Positions 36,601-48,388 of a stretch of 64,000 nt of DNA are shown here, piece after piece (position 1 is the stretch's first letter; each line of letters begins with the position of its first letter). The notes under the pieces were generated by a model. The model had not been told where the DNA came from, did no database searches, and saw nothing but the letters and a program-made list of their open reading frames with translations. A program made the position numbers and the translations under genes. The stretch comes from Alviniconcha marisindica (lineage: Eukaryota > Mollusca > Gastropoda > Provannidae). The DNA lies in NCBI GenBank assembly GCA_018857735.1, contig JABMCL010001675.1, forward strand, positions 537,001-601,000, given 5' to 3'.

Positions 36601-39256
36601 ATAACAATTAACATACAGTCAGTTCCACCTAATGTGGAATACCACTGGGTCTAAAGCGCTGTAGTCAGCCAAGATCACATCAGATGTGGCACATGTGTTT
36701 ATATTAGATCAAGAGCACTCTGATCCACAGTAATGCACATATCACGCATGCAAAGACATGATTTCAGTTTTTACACCCTCTCCTAATTTCTACAGATTGA
36801 AACAAAAAATATGACCAGGATTTGCTCAAAGTTTGATACATAAATGTACACTATTTAAAAACAAAACAAAGAAACCTTCCACAGACAATCAGACCAGAGT
36901 TAAGTTTAAAACTGGGAATGAGAAGTGGTGGTAGTGGCGATTTGCTTGAAGTGAGATAAATAAATTCCACACTATTTAAAAACAAAACAATTAACCTTCC
37001 ACAGACTGTCAGACCAGAGTTAGGTTTAAAACTGGGAATGAGTAGGTGATGGGTTGTGGTGGCATAGGGGAAGTGCTACAAAACAAAATCTTCATAATTA
37101 TGAAATCATACACACACACTAAAAAAGAGAGAAGTACATTATTTTTTTTATAGATACACCATCAGGCTTTGTGATGAAGCTCAGCACTGTAAATCATGAA
37201 CGATGACTGTATGTTACAAAAAACAAACCAAAAAAAGCAACAACTTACGGTTTGTTGAGCTTTTCAAAGCATGAGTCGCACACTCTGACTTCCCGCTCGA
37301 TGCCATACTTGGGAATGATGGAGTTTTTGCTTGAGCACTTGTTGCAGAACACCTCACCGCAGTGGCGACAGTGGTGCTGAGAAAGACAAGAAGGCATAAA
37401 CAAACATTATAATAAATAATAATATATAAACAAATTCTTCCCTATTCCACTTTTTTTCTGGAGGAAGTACATACATTTTCAGAACAAAAATTTGCACTAG
37501 CTCCCTGATGTAAATTTCAAACCACTTTTCCTGAAATATCCATAATCTCCATGCAAGTGACCACTGTGGCTTGATTTTTAGGGTGCTCTAAAGAAAAGAT
37601 AATCCTGTATTTAATAAGAAAATGTTTTATTCCTGAAGCTTGTGAACTTTCTGAGCACCTTCCCTGTATCTTCCTTGTACTTAAGTTGCAGCAGACAGTG
37701 ATATGTATAAGAAGGGAAGATGAAGAGTGGAGACACCCAGCCTCATAGTTCACAATAACCTGTCCTTGTTGTCTTGTTTGGCCAATGCAATTGCTGTGTA
37801 ATTTTCACTTCACTGACAACTGTCCATTCTCTCTATGCACTGGTTTACACCCACCTCTTCTCCTTTCTACAGCCACACTACCAGTCTACCATCTCTCTGT
37901 GCCAACAATGGATTCTGAATCAAACCTCTGCGTGTGTGCATGCCAGCATACATGTGCTTCTTTCATTGCGCGTCTCACTAGTTCCAGTGCGCATGTGAAA
38001 ATGTATGCCTGTCTCCCCCCCCCTCCCCCCTCCCCACCACCATTATGAATCATCATCCATTCAAACTTTACAGTTTACCCCTCTCACATGGCCTAACCTT
38101 CCTCTCCCTTCTTAGTCCTTTCCTACAAACCCACCTTGCGTTGCACCATTCCAAACTGAACTCTGCATCGTGTGCATGTTTCTCCATCCTTCCATTCCGG
38201 GGCTTTCTCAGAGATGAACATGGCATCAGCTTCCTTCAGCACAGGGAATTGATAACCTGCAGGAAGAACACAAATGACTCACTGGTTCTTACATAAGAGC
38301 AGGACAGAATCAGACTCATCAGAAACATAATCATACCTGTAAAATAGCATGACTAGCTGGCAAAGCAACAGATGAGCAGAGTGTCAAACAACTGGAAAAG
38401 ATGAAAAAAGTGAAGGCAAAGAATAATAGCACAAAGGATGACAGAATGAAAAATTTCAAAATATTCAAAAAGATCTAGTTGAAAGGATGATGACAGGGTC
38501 ACAAAAATATACTGGGGAAGAAGGATTAAAAAAATTTTTTAAATTATCACTGAGTGATGTTATTCAATACTGTGACACACAATGAAACTGAAACTGGAAA
38601 ATAAAGTCAACCAAGTGGGGTGGGGGAGGGGGGTGGGGGGTGGGGTCTGATGTCTGAGGTGGCCACACAATACACATTACATTTACAGGCTGAGTCTACA
38701 TCAGTTTTAACTCAACCAGTCCTGGCCATCATCTTATTTTTATTCAGACCTATCCTGTTCTGAAAAGCATGCTTGACATTACAAAACAGCAGGGTTTGTC
38801 CTTTGTTCTGTATTTCAGTGGCTGATTTTGTAGGAATCTGTATAATTAATAAATTATATAAAGGTTAGACAAGTTATATTCTTAAAAGAGTATGGAAAAA
38901 TCCGAATTTCACTTCATGCGTTCCTTCCCCCCCCCCCCCCCCCCAAAAAAAGAAGAGATAACGCCAACTAACACACAGCACAAGCCGAGTGTATGATGAG
39001 GTTATACCTTCCATTTTGAGAAGGTGGTAAGTGTCCTCAACAGCTTTGTAGCTGGGCTCATTGCGAAAAGCATGTGCCCATGTCTGGATCAGTTCCAGAA
39101 TCTTTGCTCTGATAGGCTCAGGCCGATTCTGAAAGAGAAGAATGGAAATATGGAGAGACAGACAGGAGGGGGATGGCGCTGTTCTAAAAGTGACTCACAA
39201 CACTCATGCAACTGTGCACACACACACACACACCACCTGCAGTTACACATATACAA

Positions 39257-39319
<63 letters not shown>

Positions 39320-39462
39320 ACCTGCAGTTACACACAATCACCTACCCACACACCCACATACACATCACCTGCAGTTACACACATGTATACAATCACACAT
39401 GCACACACCACCTGCAGTTACACACATACAATCACACACACACACACACACACCACATGCAG

Positions 39463-39495
<33 letters not shown>

Positions 39496-39556
39496 ACAGT
39501 TAAATACATACCATCACACACACCACCTACAGTTAAACACACACACAGATACACAT

Positions 39557-39618
<62 letters not shown>

Positions 39619-42600
39619 TTTTGCAAACACAAACATACAGCCTGCTCTTTCAGAAACTCCATGAACTCTTTGGTGGCAATCTCCTGGTGAACTGGTGTTC
39701 CACAGTTCTTCACGCAAGCCTCAAGAACCTAATATCCAAACAAGAAACCAAAGAATTAAATTTCTTGAAAACAGTACAAATTACTGGCATTACATTTGTA
39801 ACACTTTAAAAGTTATTTCTCCAGAACTTTCATTGCAAATGGTCAGAAATTGAGTATTCATTCCCATTTTACTTTTAGCTATACAGCTTTACACAACTGT
39901 ATTATTATAGGAAATATGCATCAACAATATTACTAAGACATCATAACTTCCTGTCTGCCCCAATAAGATATAATAAGAATAACTGTGTTCCAACTATCCA
40001 AGTAAATTATTTAACAAGTCAAAACTAAAGTTTACCACGGCTCATTAATACCAAAACCTTTATCCAGCTTGCGTTCCACCTAAAAACATCACAAAGAATA
40101 AAATAATCCGAGCTACCTCCTGAATCAGCCCACTCTGTATTGGTTTATTTAATATCAAACTACCAAACCAAAATATTCTGATTCAATGACTCATAATGAG
40201 TCTGACGAAAAACAATGACAAATCAGAATGAGTCTGATGAACAATCAAAACACCAAATACATACATTTACACTAATAAAAACTAAAAAGTTATATCACTA
40301 TCACAGTATCAGTTTACTCACATCCACATGTTATTACCCTGTGCTTCTGCATTTTACATTGATGGTATTTGTAAATTATCTAAACTGTGCTGCACAACAA
40401 TCAGTCATAATTTGTATTAGGAATGTTAATGGCAAGCACATAACCACATCTCTCTAACTTGTTGGTGAAGTGTCAAACTCAAAGCCTCCTAGAGTCCTAC
40501 AAACTAACAAAGTACAATCTGAAGTGTCAAACTCAAAGTCTCCTACAAACTAACAAAGTACAATAAGTTTACCCAGAAATGTTATTCACATGCTAAACTC
40601 CACACTTGTCATGTATGCGTAATAAAACTTCATAAACTCCATACTTGTAACATTTTCATAATAAAACTTCATCATTTTCTCTGCTTGTACTTGTAGTACT
40701 AGTAGTATACTTACACCAAGTGCATAGGTTGCCACATGAGGATTGTCGACTGCTATTTTCTTCTTGATCGCTTGGACAGCCAGCTTTGGCCTGATTGATG
40801 TTGAAAGTATTGGTTAGCACCATACTGACTATAGTATAAACTGTAGGAATTTTTAAAAAATTTTTAATAAAAAACCTGGTTAAGGGACGGGGGACTGTTT
40901 TACTGTTGCACACTACTTATACTGTGATAATCAGGCCTGCAAAAGTTGAACATTTTCTACTCATCTGCTGAGCTAGTGAATATAATATCAAGAACTGAGG
41001 AAGAGCAACTGCATTAAGATGACTCACATTCAACTTATCAAGTGCAAAACAAGAAAGAAATGTGCTAATTATCTCCCTTAAGTACCCTCCAAAATTGCAC
41101 AAAATATTATTGTGCATGATATGAGGAACCACCATAACAATGTTTAAACTACTCTGGACAAGAATGAAAAACACCCCCCACAATTTGCAGTTTATGCTTC
41201 TGACACAACTGTGATGTTGAAACAAGGTCAAGATCATTAGTACAGCCCAAGCAAGGTCACAATCATGCAGAGTCTGACAGATCTTGTTTCAACAGTCTGA
41301 AAAAACTTAAGCCAAGATTAAAGTTTTTGTCAGATCAGGAAACCCATCAGCTACCTCCCTTGAATATATATATATATGTACATATATGCAAATATAAACA
41401 TACAAAATTACAGTATATTCAAGGCCTAGTCTATGTGACTAACATTCACTCAGAATTTCAAATTAATCATTCAAAACCAGAGCATTTTCACTACTTCAGC
41501 TAAAACTGACACTGCTGTAAGTGTAACCCTGAGACATGTTGTCAGTCACTGAAAGTAGCATGAACTGGTAAAACTCAAGTTTTAAACTGACTGCACTGAT
41601 AATGGTTTTACATGACCTCGACCTGAATATGGCAATATCTTTGTGAAAACTTACTGGACATCATTCTGGCGCAAAGCATCGACAATCTGCATCATTGAAT
41701 CCCAGTCAGGCTCCAACAACAGTTGACTGGTTGCCTTCTCTGGACATCAACAGAAGAAAAAATAAATCACGAATCACCAAGTCACATGTGGTCAGTACAC
41801 ATAATCATCGCATCAATCATGGCACTATCAAGTCCTCAAGAATAATTTGATGCTACAGCAAGACAGTTTTGAACTAATTCACCTTTTTTTGCCACACCAA
41901 CATTAGCATCAAAAGCATCAGTCAGCTTCCAAAGCTTACACAGACCCCAAAATAAACAGGTGTTTCTTTGTTCAGCTGATTTCTCAGACAGGTTTATAAC
42001 TTATCAAAAATATAAATTCAGAAGAAAACTACTGAAATTTACAATTAATTAAGAATTATTTTCCAATGAACAGAGCAAAAAGTAGCTAATCAAAAAATCG
42101 ATCAGGAAACTACTGATACCTAGTTATTATTTTTCAGTGACCAGAGCAAAAATATGCAAAAAAGAAATAAAAACAACTGCATTATGGGTATTTGCTGTCT
42201 TGCCTGCTATTTAACAATTCAAGGAACTATACTGAATCAGAAGTTATACACTAAAAGTGGCAGCGGATACAAGTTTACCTAAAATAGTAAAAAGCAGAGT
42301 AATGATTTTTTGCTTACTGTGTCAAACATGCCAGATTTTTATCCTGTTAATGTTGTGAACATTTTGGGGACATGAAATGACATGTAATACTGATTGCCTT
42401 AAATGTACAGTACACTTTGACAATTATATGATTATCTGGGTTTGCAAACAATTTTATTTTGTTTTTTAAATCAAACCAAATTTGAAGATCCAATGAAAAC
42501 TTGGGGTTAAAATTCAGTAAGTTAATATATATATAATAATAACATGTTCTGTTTGGCAAAATAATGCCAGAATTCTTATACTGTTGTAACTGTAAGTATT

Positions 42601-42850
42601 ATATTTAGGAAAACTGGTGGCACCACTGCATTGCCCTGTCAATACATGGGATGATGGGTCTCTTTTGAACATGAAACTGACAACAAAAAATTAAATTGTA
42701 CTTTAATGTGCCACCTGATCATTTTTATATTAAAGTGAATTATGAAACTGGATCGGTTTCATATAGACATATTCAATAGGCCCAAACCATGTTTTCAAGA
42801 GTGAGACAGAGACAGAGATGGCAGAATATATCTATCTACATATATGTGTG

Positions 42851-42901
<51 letters not shown>

Positions 42902-43985
42902 TTCATTAACTTCATAACAGCAATACAATCAAGTTTAATCAACAGAGAATCCACCTGCACCCAACAAAACAATAAACAAGATGTTTGGGGGGGGGGGGGG
43001 GAACAATGCAAACACACACCTTAAATATGATTTATAATAAAGTTTTAAAATACACAAAACTTTATCCATAGAGACAAATGCAATTATGCGATACAAATTA
43101 TAATACAGTTCTAAATTTTGTATGCACACACATAATGACCTGCCAAATTTAATTATTCCCAGTAATTTTAACATAAAGGAAGGCAGTTTTACTGGATTTT
43201 CACAGATCTCACCTGTCAAAAATGGTGATTTCTTAAATTTACAACCCAACCCAAAATAGATAAAAGGCTAAAACTAGTAAAGTAAAACTACTAAAAGTAG
43301 CTTGTATGCAGTCACCCAAGCCAGAAACAAAATCAGGTAGCACCTAGCTGAACAATAAACATAAAAACAATAAGCACAAAACCCTGAGTTTGACACCCAG
43401 CTGAAATGGAAGCTGGAATTATCATTTTCTTTACAAAGTAAAAATCAAAGTACAGTCACAGAAATGAAAGTACCTTGCACACGAGTTAGAACAAGCTAAA
43501 ATACGTCAATACAGTTATACATATAATTGTAAGCATAGCGACCATCACACGACAGATTTTAATACCAAACTGACTCAGTTTTGTAATCATCTTAATACAA
43601 ATTGTACATGTATACGAATTACGATTATTAAAACAGGATACAATCTACGAAACCGGTTTACTGGTTTCGTCTTAAAAACTGACTGTAATACAATAGTGAC
43701 TGAACCATTGAAACAAAATTGCTAAAAAAAAGCGCGATCGGCGACTGACCCTTTGATCTCAGTCTGTCATGATGACAATCCGTATCAACCTATTTTTGCT
43801 GTACATACACTCGCATGACGAAAGCCAACGGACAAAGTACTTCCCGGCCCAACATCACCAACCTCCTACTTCTAGTCCTAGTTTCACATAAAACCAATAT
43901 AATTATGAATCAGTAGCTATCATCAATCGCCTTCCCCACACGTACACTTACCAAGGCATCTATCGAACACGGAGCTGCGAAACAT
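24643..43985 (-). CDS. HGS: HGS/HRS, ESCRT-0 ubiquitin-sorting subunit
   Basis: HGS recruits clathrin and ESCRT-I to ubiquitinated cargo on early endosomes. Exons (minus): 43952-43985, 41655-41739, 40715-40790, 39639-39728, 39008-39128, 38135-38256, 37249-37376, 36455-36527, 34891-34917 or 33225-33251, 32220-32318, 31855-31875, 30181-30267, 29640-29804, 28917-29157, 28106-28278, 26910-27041, 26373-26702, 25403-25685, 24643-24932. All join in phase, giving about 858 residues (human 777). VHS spans residues 1-140 (KATSQLLLEPDWDS). FYVE spans about 155-218 with CTRC, RKHHCRHCG, CNKC, CDSC: all eight zinc ligands. The UIM (EEEELQLAIALSRSEAE) is near 264-281 and PSAP, the TSG101 ligand, at 358-361. 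DPELARYLNRNYW, the helical STAM-binding region (about 390-560) and a Gln/Pro/Met-rich tail ending in clathrin box LISFD follow. Poly-Q is at about 24685-24722. Confidence 0.96.
24685..24725. repeat. CAG/CTG run encoding poly-Q in HGS
   Basis: On the HGS sense strand an impure CAG/CAA run gives eleven consecutive Gln between LP and PQESILD near the C terminus. Length polymorphism would be expected. Confidence 0.9.
28881..28906. repeat. (CA)n beside HGS exon 14 donor
   Basis: CA repeat (GT on the sense strand) starting about 10 bp inside the intron after the exon 28917-29157 donor. It could affect splicing because it lies so close. Confidence 0.8.
29990..30072. repeat. (GT)n/(GC) low complexity in HGS intron
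   Basis: Two GT runs separated by GCGCGTGCGCATG, in the intron between exons 30181-30267 and 29640-29804. Confidence 0.85.
31855..31875 (-). CDS. HGS: HGS microexon 11 (21 nt, candidate)
   Basis: Acceptor TTATTTACAG, then 21 nt encoding YWRKESE, then donor GTAGC. Phase 0 on both sides, so skipping keeps the frame. The peptide resembles NYWQKRSE inside exon 13 (29640-29804), hinting at an internal duplication. The exon links the UIM exon (ending SKDKE) to RERLRKNFG. It is weaker than 9a and 9b because the donor is not optimal and I recall no equivalent in the human protein. Confidence 0.5.
32963..32977. repeat. poly-G (15) in HGS intron
   Basis: Fifteen G after an AG-rich stretch (32915-32962). 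Confidence 0.9.
33225..33251 (-). CDS. HGS: HGS cassette microexon 9b (27 nt)
   Basis: Encodes NGKRTKGRK, phase 0, acceptor TTGCCCAG, donor GTAAGTC. It is a homologue of microexon 9a 1.6 kb upstream in the gene. Both preserve N-G-x-R-x-K-x-R-K, so selection on the basic pattern is likely. Whether splicing is mutually exclusive cannot be told from genomic sequence, because including either, both or neither keeps the frame. Confidence 0.75.
33511..33550. repeat. (CA)n in HGS intron
   Basis: About 19 CA repeats with one interruption (CATACA). Lies between microexons 9a and 9b. Confidence 0.9.
33991..34165. repeat. ~90-bp tandem duplication in HGS intron
   Basis: CTCAACACAAAACACAGTAT then ATACTCAGTTTTGTCAATC and TTGGCATAAGGGGACAAAC at 33991-34072 is repeated with small changes at 34086-34165. 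Confidence 0.75.
34891..34917 (-). CDS. HGS: HGS cassette microexon 9a (27 nt)
   Basis: Encodes NGQRLKSRK, phase 0 at both ends. The acceptor is TGATCAG and the donor GTAAGTTC. It lies between the exon ending PLSKQNQ (36455) and the UIM exon (32220). Its partner 9b at 33225-33251 encodes NGKRTKGRK with the same length, phase and border style; six of nine residues and 17 of 27 bases are identical. The two probably arose by duplication and may be used alternatively or together. The inserts are basic and sit between FYVE and UIM. Confidence 0.75.
36825..37065. repeat. ~120-bp tandem duplication in HGS intron
   Basis: ACACTATTTAAAAACAAAAC then CCTTCCACAGAC and CAGACCAGAGTTA then TTTAAAACTGGGAATGAG occurs twice, about 120 bp apart. 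Confidence 0.85.
38927..38944. repeat. poly-C (18) in HGS intron
   Basis: Eighteen C followed by an A-run. On the HGS sense strand it is a G-run in the intron before exon 39008-39128 ends, about 65 bp past the donor. Confidence 0.9.
39218..39625. repeat. Compound (CA)n minisatellite in HGS intron
   Basis: Long CA runs interrupted at irregular spacing by CCACCTGCAGTTACACA and ACATACAATCACACA. About five copies of the interrupting phrase. It occupies most of the intron between exons 4 and 5. The sense strand is GT-rich and ends about 15 bp from the exon 4 donor. His/Thr-rich open frames here are artefacts of the repeat. Confidence 0.95.
40470..40562. repeat. ~47-bp tandem duplication in HGS intron
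   Basis: GAAGTGTCAAACTCAAAG(C/T)CTCCTA followed by ACAAACTAACAAAGTACAA occurs twice in direct succession. Confidence 0.75.
41740..43951 (-). other. HGS intron 1 (2.2 kb)
   Basis: Between the 34-nt first coding exon and the VHS exon. Contains a GT microsatellite (42845-42899), 15 G (42987-43001) and otherwise AT-rich DNA. No other exon recognised. Confidence 0.7.
42845..43001. repeat. (GT)n and poly-G (15) in HGS intron 1
   Basis: About 27 GT repeats, then 90 bp later a run of 15 G. Confidence 0.9.
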
Positions 43986-44275
43986 TTTCGAAGATATGTG
44001 GTTATTAGTATTAAATATACAAAATGAGTCAGTATCTGCTGGTCTGTCGTTCACGGTCTCATGCGAACGAATGGCGAAACAAGACCGCTTATAACGCTGT
44101 ACAATTTAGGAAACACAGGAGGCGAGTTTCTTGTACTTGGAAATTAAAGATCATTTCACAGGAAGCATAATCAATTTATTAATAATTATCGCATTTTTCT
44201 TAAACCAGCAGTTTCGAGATTAAAACAGTCTGTGTGACATTTTGTTTTTGAGGCAAGCGATAGAATTTATAAATT

Positions 44276-44365
44276 ATGGTTCTGTTTAAAGAGCAGACTT
44301 TGGACCTCATTCCAGAGAAAAATAGTAAGCGCTGTTTGTTCTTCACAGAACTTGTAAAATTGTAA
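44276..44365 (+). other. Short ORF, possible 5' exon
   Basis: ATG at 44276 opens a 29-codon frame beginning MVLFKEQTLDLIPEKN. A good donor-like GTAAGC follows AAAAATA inside it, so it could be the first coding exon of an alternative transcript rather than a complete peptide. It is only 290 bp from the HGS start, on the opposite strand. I do not recognise it. It may be chance. Confidence 0.25.
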
Positions 44366-44795
44366 GTGCCTGGTAATCCATGACGCTTTTGTCCTCAATG
44401 AGTTTGAGCTTGTTTTTTGGTTGTTGTTTTTCTTCACACAGACTCGCTATATGTTATATACACATCACAGTCAGTTACGATCTGGCTGTGGTCTGCGCGG
44501 CCGGGGTGAGACGCACCGGCGGAAATTCAGGTTTCCTCTACTGGCGGAGAACCGGCCAGAGCAATACTGAATAAAATTCTCTCATTTATGATTGGAATAG
44601 ATCAGAATATATCAATTTCATATGTTCCATCCCACTCTCAGTTCTGTGAGGAAATCTTCCTTTCCGTCAGCTTTTGCCGGTTTTTCAGTGTTAGTGTCGG
44701 CAATTCCGGCAGCATTAGTGTCAGTCGGATCCCGGCGGCCGCCGCGGCGACGGTTCATTCAACTTAATTTTTTCAAGACCTCTTCAACGGAAAAG

Positions 44796-44798
<3 letters not shown>

Positions 44799-44851
<53 letters not shown>

Positions 44852-44859
44852 GTGTGTGT

Positions 44860-44942
<83 letters not shown>
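44799..44942. repeat. (GT)n(GA)n compound microsatellite
   Basis: About 25 GT repeats (with TTGTGTGTTG breaks) followed by about 35 GA repeats with two single-base interruptions. Confidence 0.95.
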
Positions 44943-44944
<2 letters not shown>

Positions 44945-45014
44945 TTTAACGTAATGGCCACTGCGGAGTGTCCGCCATGGCCCTGAATCAGTCATAGAGA
45001 CATATACATATACA

Positions 45015-45090
45015 CACTCCGAGCATCGCTTTCCGGCACCTTCTTCCTTAGGAAGGGATGTCGTAAGCCAGTGCCTTGGCGGAGTTTGAT
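45015..45090 (-). mobile_element. MITE-like foldback remnant (copy C)
   Basis: CACTCCGAGCATCGCTTTCC joined within about 20 bp to AGGAAGGGATGTCGTAAGCC and AGTGCCTTGG. In reverse complement these are the start (CCAAGGCACTGGCTTACGAC) and end of the element seen at 6427-6869 and 56593-57197, so this copy kept both terminal repeats and lost the interior. Confidence 0.55.
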
Positions 45091-45753
45091 ACATATATTG
45101 CATTATATCAAGTTATTATTCAACTAGCAGACAAAATGGTGACTGTGGCTATTCCCAGCAGAAATTAGTATGTTTTTTTAATTTTATTACGTGACCTTCA
45201 TCAGTCTTCACCGTTGCATTAATGCTGAACTGTAAGCCGCCGCAGTAGCTCCCTCAAGTCAGTTATGTATCAGATGGGATAATTGAAGTTATGCCATCAG
45301 TTGTGCACTGGCCTAGCTTGTTACATTCCGGCTAAATTAAATGATCACTGAACATATATTCAGTGATTTTGAGAGAACACTTGAAACTATTAATTTGTGT
45401 TTTGAATTAGACCTTAATCAATGAACCGTGTATCAGAGAAATGCCTTAATAGTTATTTATTCTAAAAGAATTAAGAGTTATTTTACCTGACCTTTTCTAT
45501 TATTTTGAAGATTTTACTATATGGCGCAACGGCCACAGAAAAGGCACACCGCAGTTGGGCAAAACAAAGATTAATAAAATCAGTCACTTACTTTAATTTC
45601 AATTCTAATTCTGTTTGTACATGTATACCACTTTGCATGCTTCGACACTGTCAGAATTATTCTGTCTTTGATGACTATAAATTTGGTTTCCTTGTCCATC
45701 AACTTCATCTCAGTAATTCTTGGTCAGTAACTAATAATTACAACTGATTCTGA

Positions 45754-45975
45754 TTAACTGTTCTTGTTTGTTATTTTACGTTTGTGGAAGATCTGTCGGG
45801 GGGGAAAAAGAAGTTGGTGGGCCAGAAAGGTAACAATTAGACAGACGACAAGTATGACAGTAGCAAAGCATGCAAAGACTATGTTTTGACCTTTAACTTT
45901 CCGTAGTCTACTATCTGTTCCACCTTTCAGGCCACCATTGCGAAAGAAAGGGTAACCTCCCTTAGTTGTAAACAA
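45754..45975 (-). CDS. Small single-pass membrane protein (candidate)
   Basis: A 73-codon frame starting MFTTKGGYPFFRNGG. It has a basic stretch DSRLRKVKGQ (residues 21-30), then a strongly hydrophobic segment at 31-52 (NIVFACFATVILVVCLIVTF), then HQLLFPPRQIFHKRK and a stop. Basic residues flank both sides of the putative membrane helix. The start codon lies 63 bp from the ARL16 start in divergent orientation, as in a shared promoter. I recognise no family. It may be a complete micro-protein or the first exon of a longer gene, since a pyrimidine tract ending GACAG occurs inside the 3' part. It could also be a chance ORF. Confidence 0.4.
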   Translation of the reverse strand: MFTTKGGYPFFRNGGLKGGTDSRLRKVKGQNIVFACFATVILVVCLIVTFLAHQLLFPPRQIFHKRKITNKNS

Positions 45976-46038
45976 CGCATCACTACCACACCGAACAAAA
46001 TGCCAACGAAGAGAATGATGTGCCGGCGGTAGCTGACA

Positions 46039-46607
46039 ATGTGTCTTCTAATTGGCCCTACTGGTGCAGGGAAAACCCTGCTCTTGAAGTCACTTCAGAC
46101 TGGAAACCGTATCCTTTTATTTTTTAATTATGTTGATGAAGGCCGATACAGTGATAGCCTCACTTCCCTATTCCTAATGAGGCCGGCGTGCGAGGTGCGA
46201 CTGCAAAGATGTTTCCGAATGCCACCGACGTCCTGGGAAGTGGAGCAGTAGACTAGCCATTAGAAACATTCGAACCAATGCTACCTGAGCAAACAAAAGT
46301 TGCCCCCTAGCTAGTAATACGATTTCAGGCGGGAATCAAACTACTATGTTAAAATGGCACGGCTCCAGCAAGTCTAGCTCCCTCAGTGTCCATGGAGGAA
46401 GAAACAGACTGTTTTGGGGTGTTTTTGTGTGTGTGTGTGTGTTCTATTTCTTTCTTTTGGTTTCTTCCTAACTTTTCCCCCACTTTTTTCTTAATAGTTC
46501 TTTCTAGTTAACATTTCGACTTGGTGGTGCACTGCAGCACACATAGGGTCATGGTAAACATGAGGTAAATCCCATGACCAATCTACAGGAGTTCACCAAA
46601 AAGCTGG

Positions 46608-46671
<64 letters not shown>

Positions 46672-48253
46672 GGGGAGTGGGGTGGGGAGTGAGGGAAGCA
46701 GGTTGGAAGCATGGATGAAGAGTGACAAGTCAGAGATTGCTATAACATAACTTTTTATTTGTACACCAACCAGGAAACAGTGTAGGCTCTCCCCTGAGAT
46801 GAACACCGGCTGCCTCTGCAGGGACACTGGGGGAAAAGGGACGCTGCCGGCCCAGCACACAAGTTTTAACACCTTAGATAATTGGGGCCATAAAACTCAC
46901 ACCCAGTCAAAAAGGATAAAGGACAGGAAAGAAAAGGTTAAAGGGTCATGGCCCGAAACATGTATACAATACACTCAGTTACATGTACAAATATGTTATT
47001 TATTAATTACATTTACACTACAGTGCTTAGCACAGTGACAATAATTTAAATGACTAAATTACTAATGGAAAAACATATGTAAGTTAACATGTTACTGTCA
47101 GTGTAAGAGATGGAATGGTCCTCGCAGTCCCCCATCCCTTGGAAAGGTGTTTTCATTATTTTATCATTTTATCAGCATGAGATGTAAATTTATATTTTAT
47201 TTGTTAGAAAATCGGTATAACACAAAACACAGACATATTTTTTACTGTGTGTAATAATAATATTAATAGTGACTGTCCACTTGTGGTGCACTGAAAAACT
47301 CTATAGATGCATAGCATGCACAAGGCACAATAGCAGATTGTGATTTCATATTCCATGATTGTTTAGTGTTCTAAAAGTTATTTCATACCCCCAGTTTTAT
47401 TTTGTAGTCCCGTCAAATGGGAAAAAATTGGACTGGAAGTGAAGGACATGACATTGATGTTAATTTTACTGTTTTCTTGTTGTTGTTATCGTTCATATTT
47501 TACCTACAGCTTTCATATCATGAGTTAAGCATTGCACTGATTATATCACTAGTCAGTATTTCTTGACTGGCAATACAGATCATACTTCCAAAGGATCTGC
47601 TCTGTCAGATGTACCAGCCACGATACCTACCGTATGTATTGAAATATGATCTTGAACAACCTATCACAGTATTAGTATCATTTCTAAACTCAAACTTTTT
47701 ACAGTGCCATCTGTATTTTGTATATATATAAATTTATAATTTCTTGCTTTTGTTTTCTCTTCTCTTCTTCTTCTTCTTTTTTTTCTTTTCTTTCTCACTC
47801 TGTGCTGTCTTTGTACTTTCCTCATTAGTTTGAATTCTTTCTTTTCATTGATTTGCCTGTTGTTGCTTGTAAGTGAAATACAAATGCAGTGTTAATGGTA
47901 AATAATGGTTTGTTAATAGCCAGTCAACTGTATCAGTGTATAGTAATTAGTAGTTAGTACTATTACTACTAAGCATTCACCGAGCACCAAATCACTCAGT
48001 CCAACAATGATTGATTGATGAACCAGTTTATTTATGAGTGATTAATATTTATGAATGAAGTATGAAATGAATCAGTTAATGTGGTACATAACAAGAGTTG
48101 GCGGTTGTGCTTCTGCCTGTGTGCAGACGGGAACAAATCTGATGAACGTGATGGTGCACAAGAAGAAGGAGGTGACAGTGAGAGAGCTCGGTGGCTCCAT
48201 GGGACCTATTTGGAAAAACTACTACAGCAATGCCAGTGCTATTTTAGTGGGTA

Positions 48254-48288
<35 letters not shown>

Positions 48289-48357
48289 CACGCGCACACA
48301 CAAATGCATATGTGGTTATATATATATATATCACTATTTATTTGTGCTTGTGTCTCA

Positions 48358-48388
<31 letters not shown>

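Larger units (their letters stand above)
43986..46038. promoter_or_regulatory. HGS/ARL16 divergent intergenic region
   Basis: Lies between the HGS start codon (minus, 43985) and the ARL16 start codon (plus, 46039). The 300 bp next to HGS and the 100 bp next to ARL16 are the likeliest promoters. No TATA box stands out. It contains a compound GT/GA microsatellite (44799-44941), a foldback MITE remnant (45015-45090), a short ORF with a donor-like end (44276-44365) and a minus-strand membrane-protein ORF (45754-45975). Transcription starts are not determinable. Confidence 0.45.

Noticed and set aside
39024..39713. Long His/Thr-rich and Cys/Val-rich open frames
   Set aside because: They are translations of the CA/GT repeat inside an HGS intron; only 39008-39128 and 39639-39728 are real exons.
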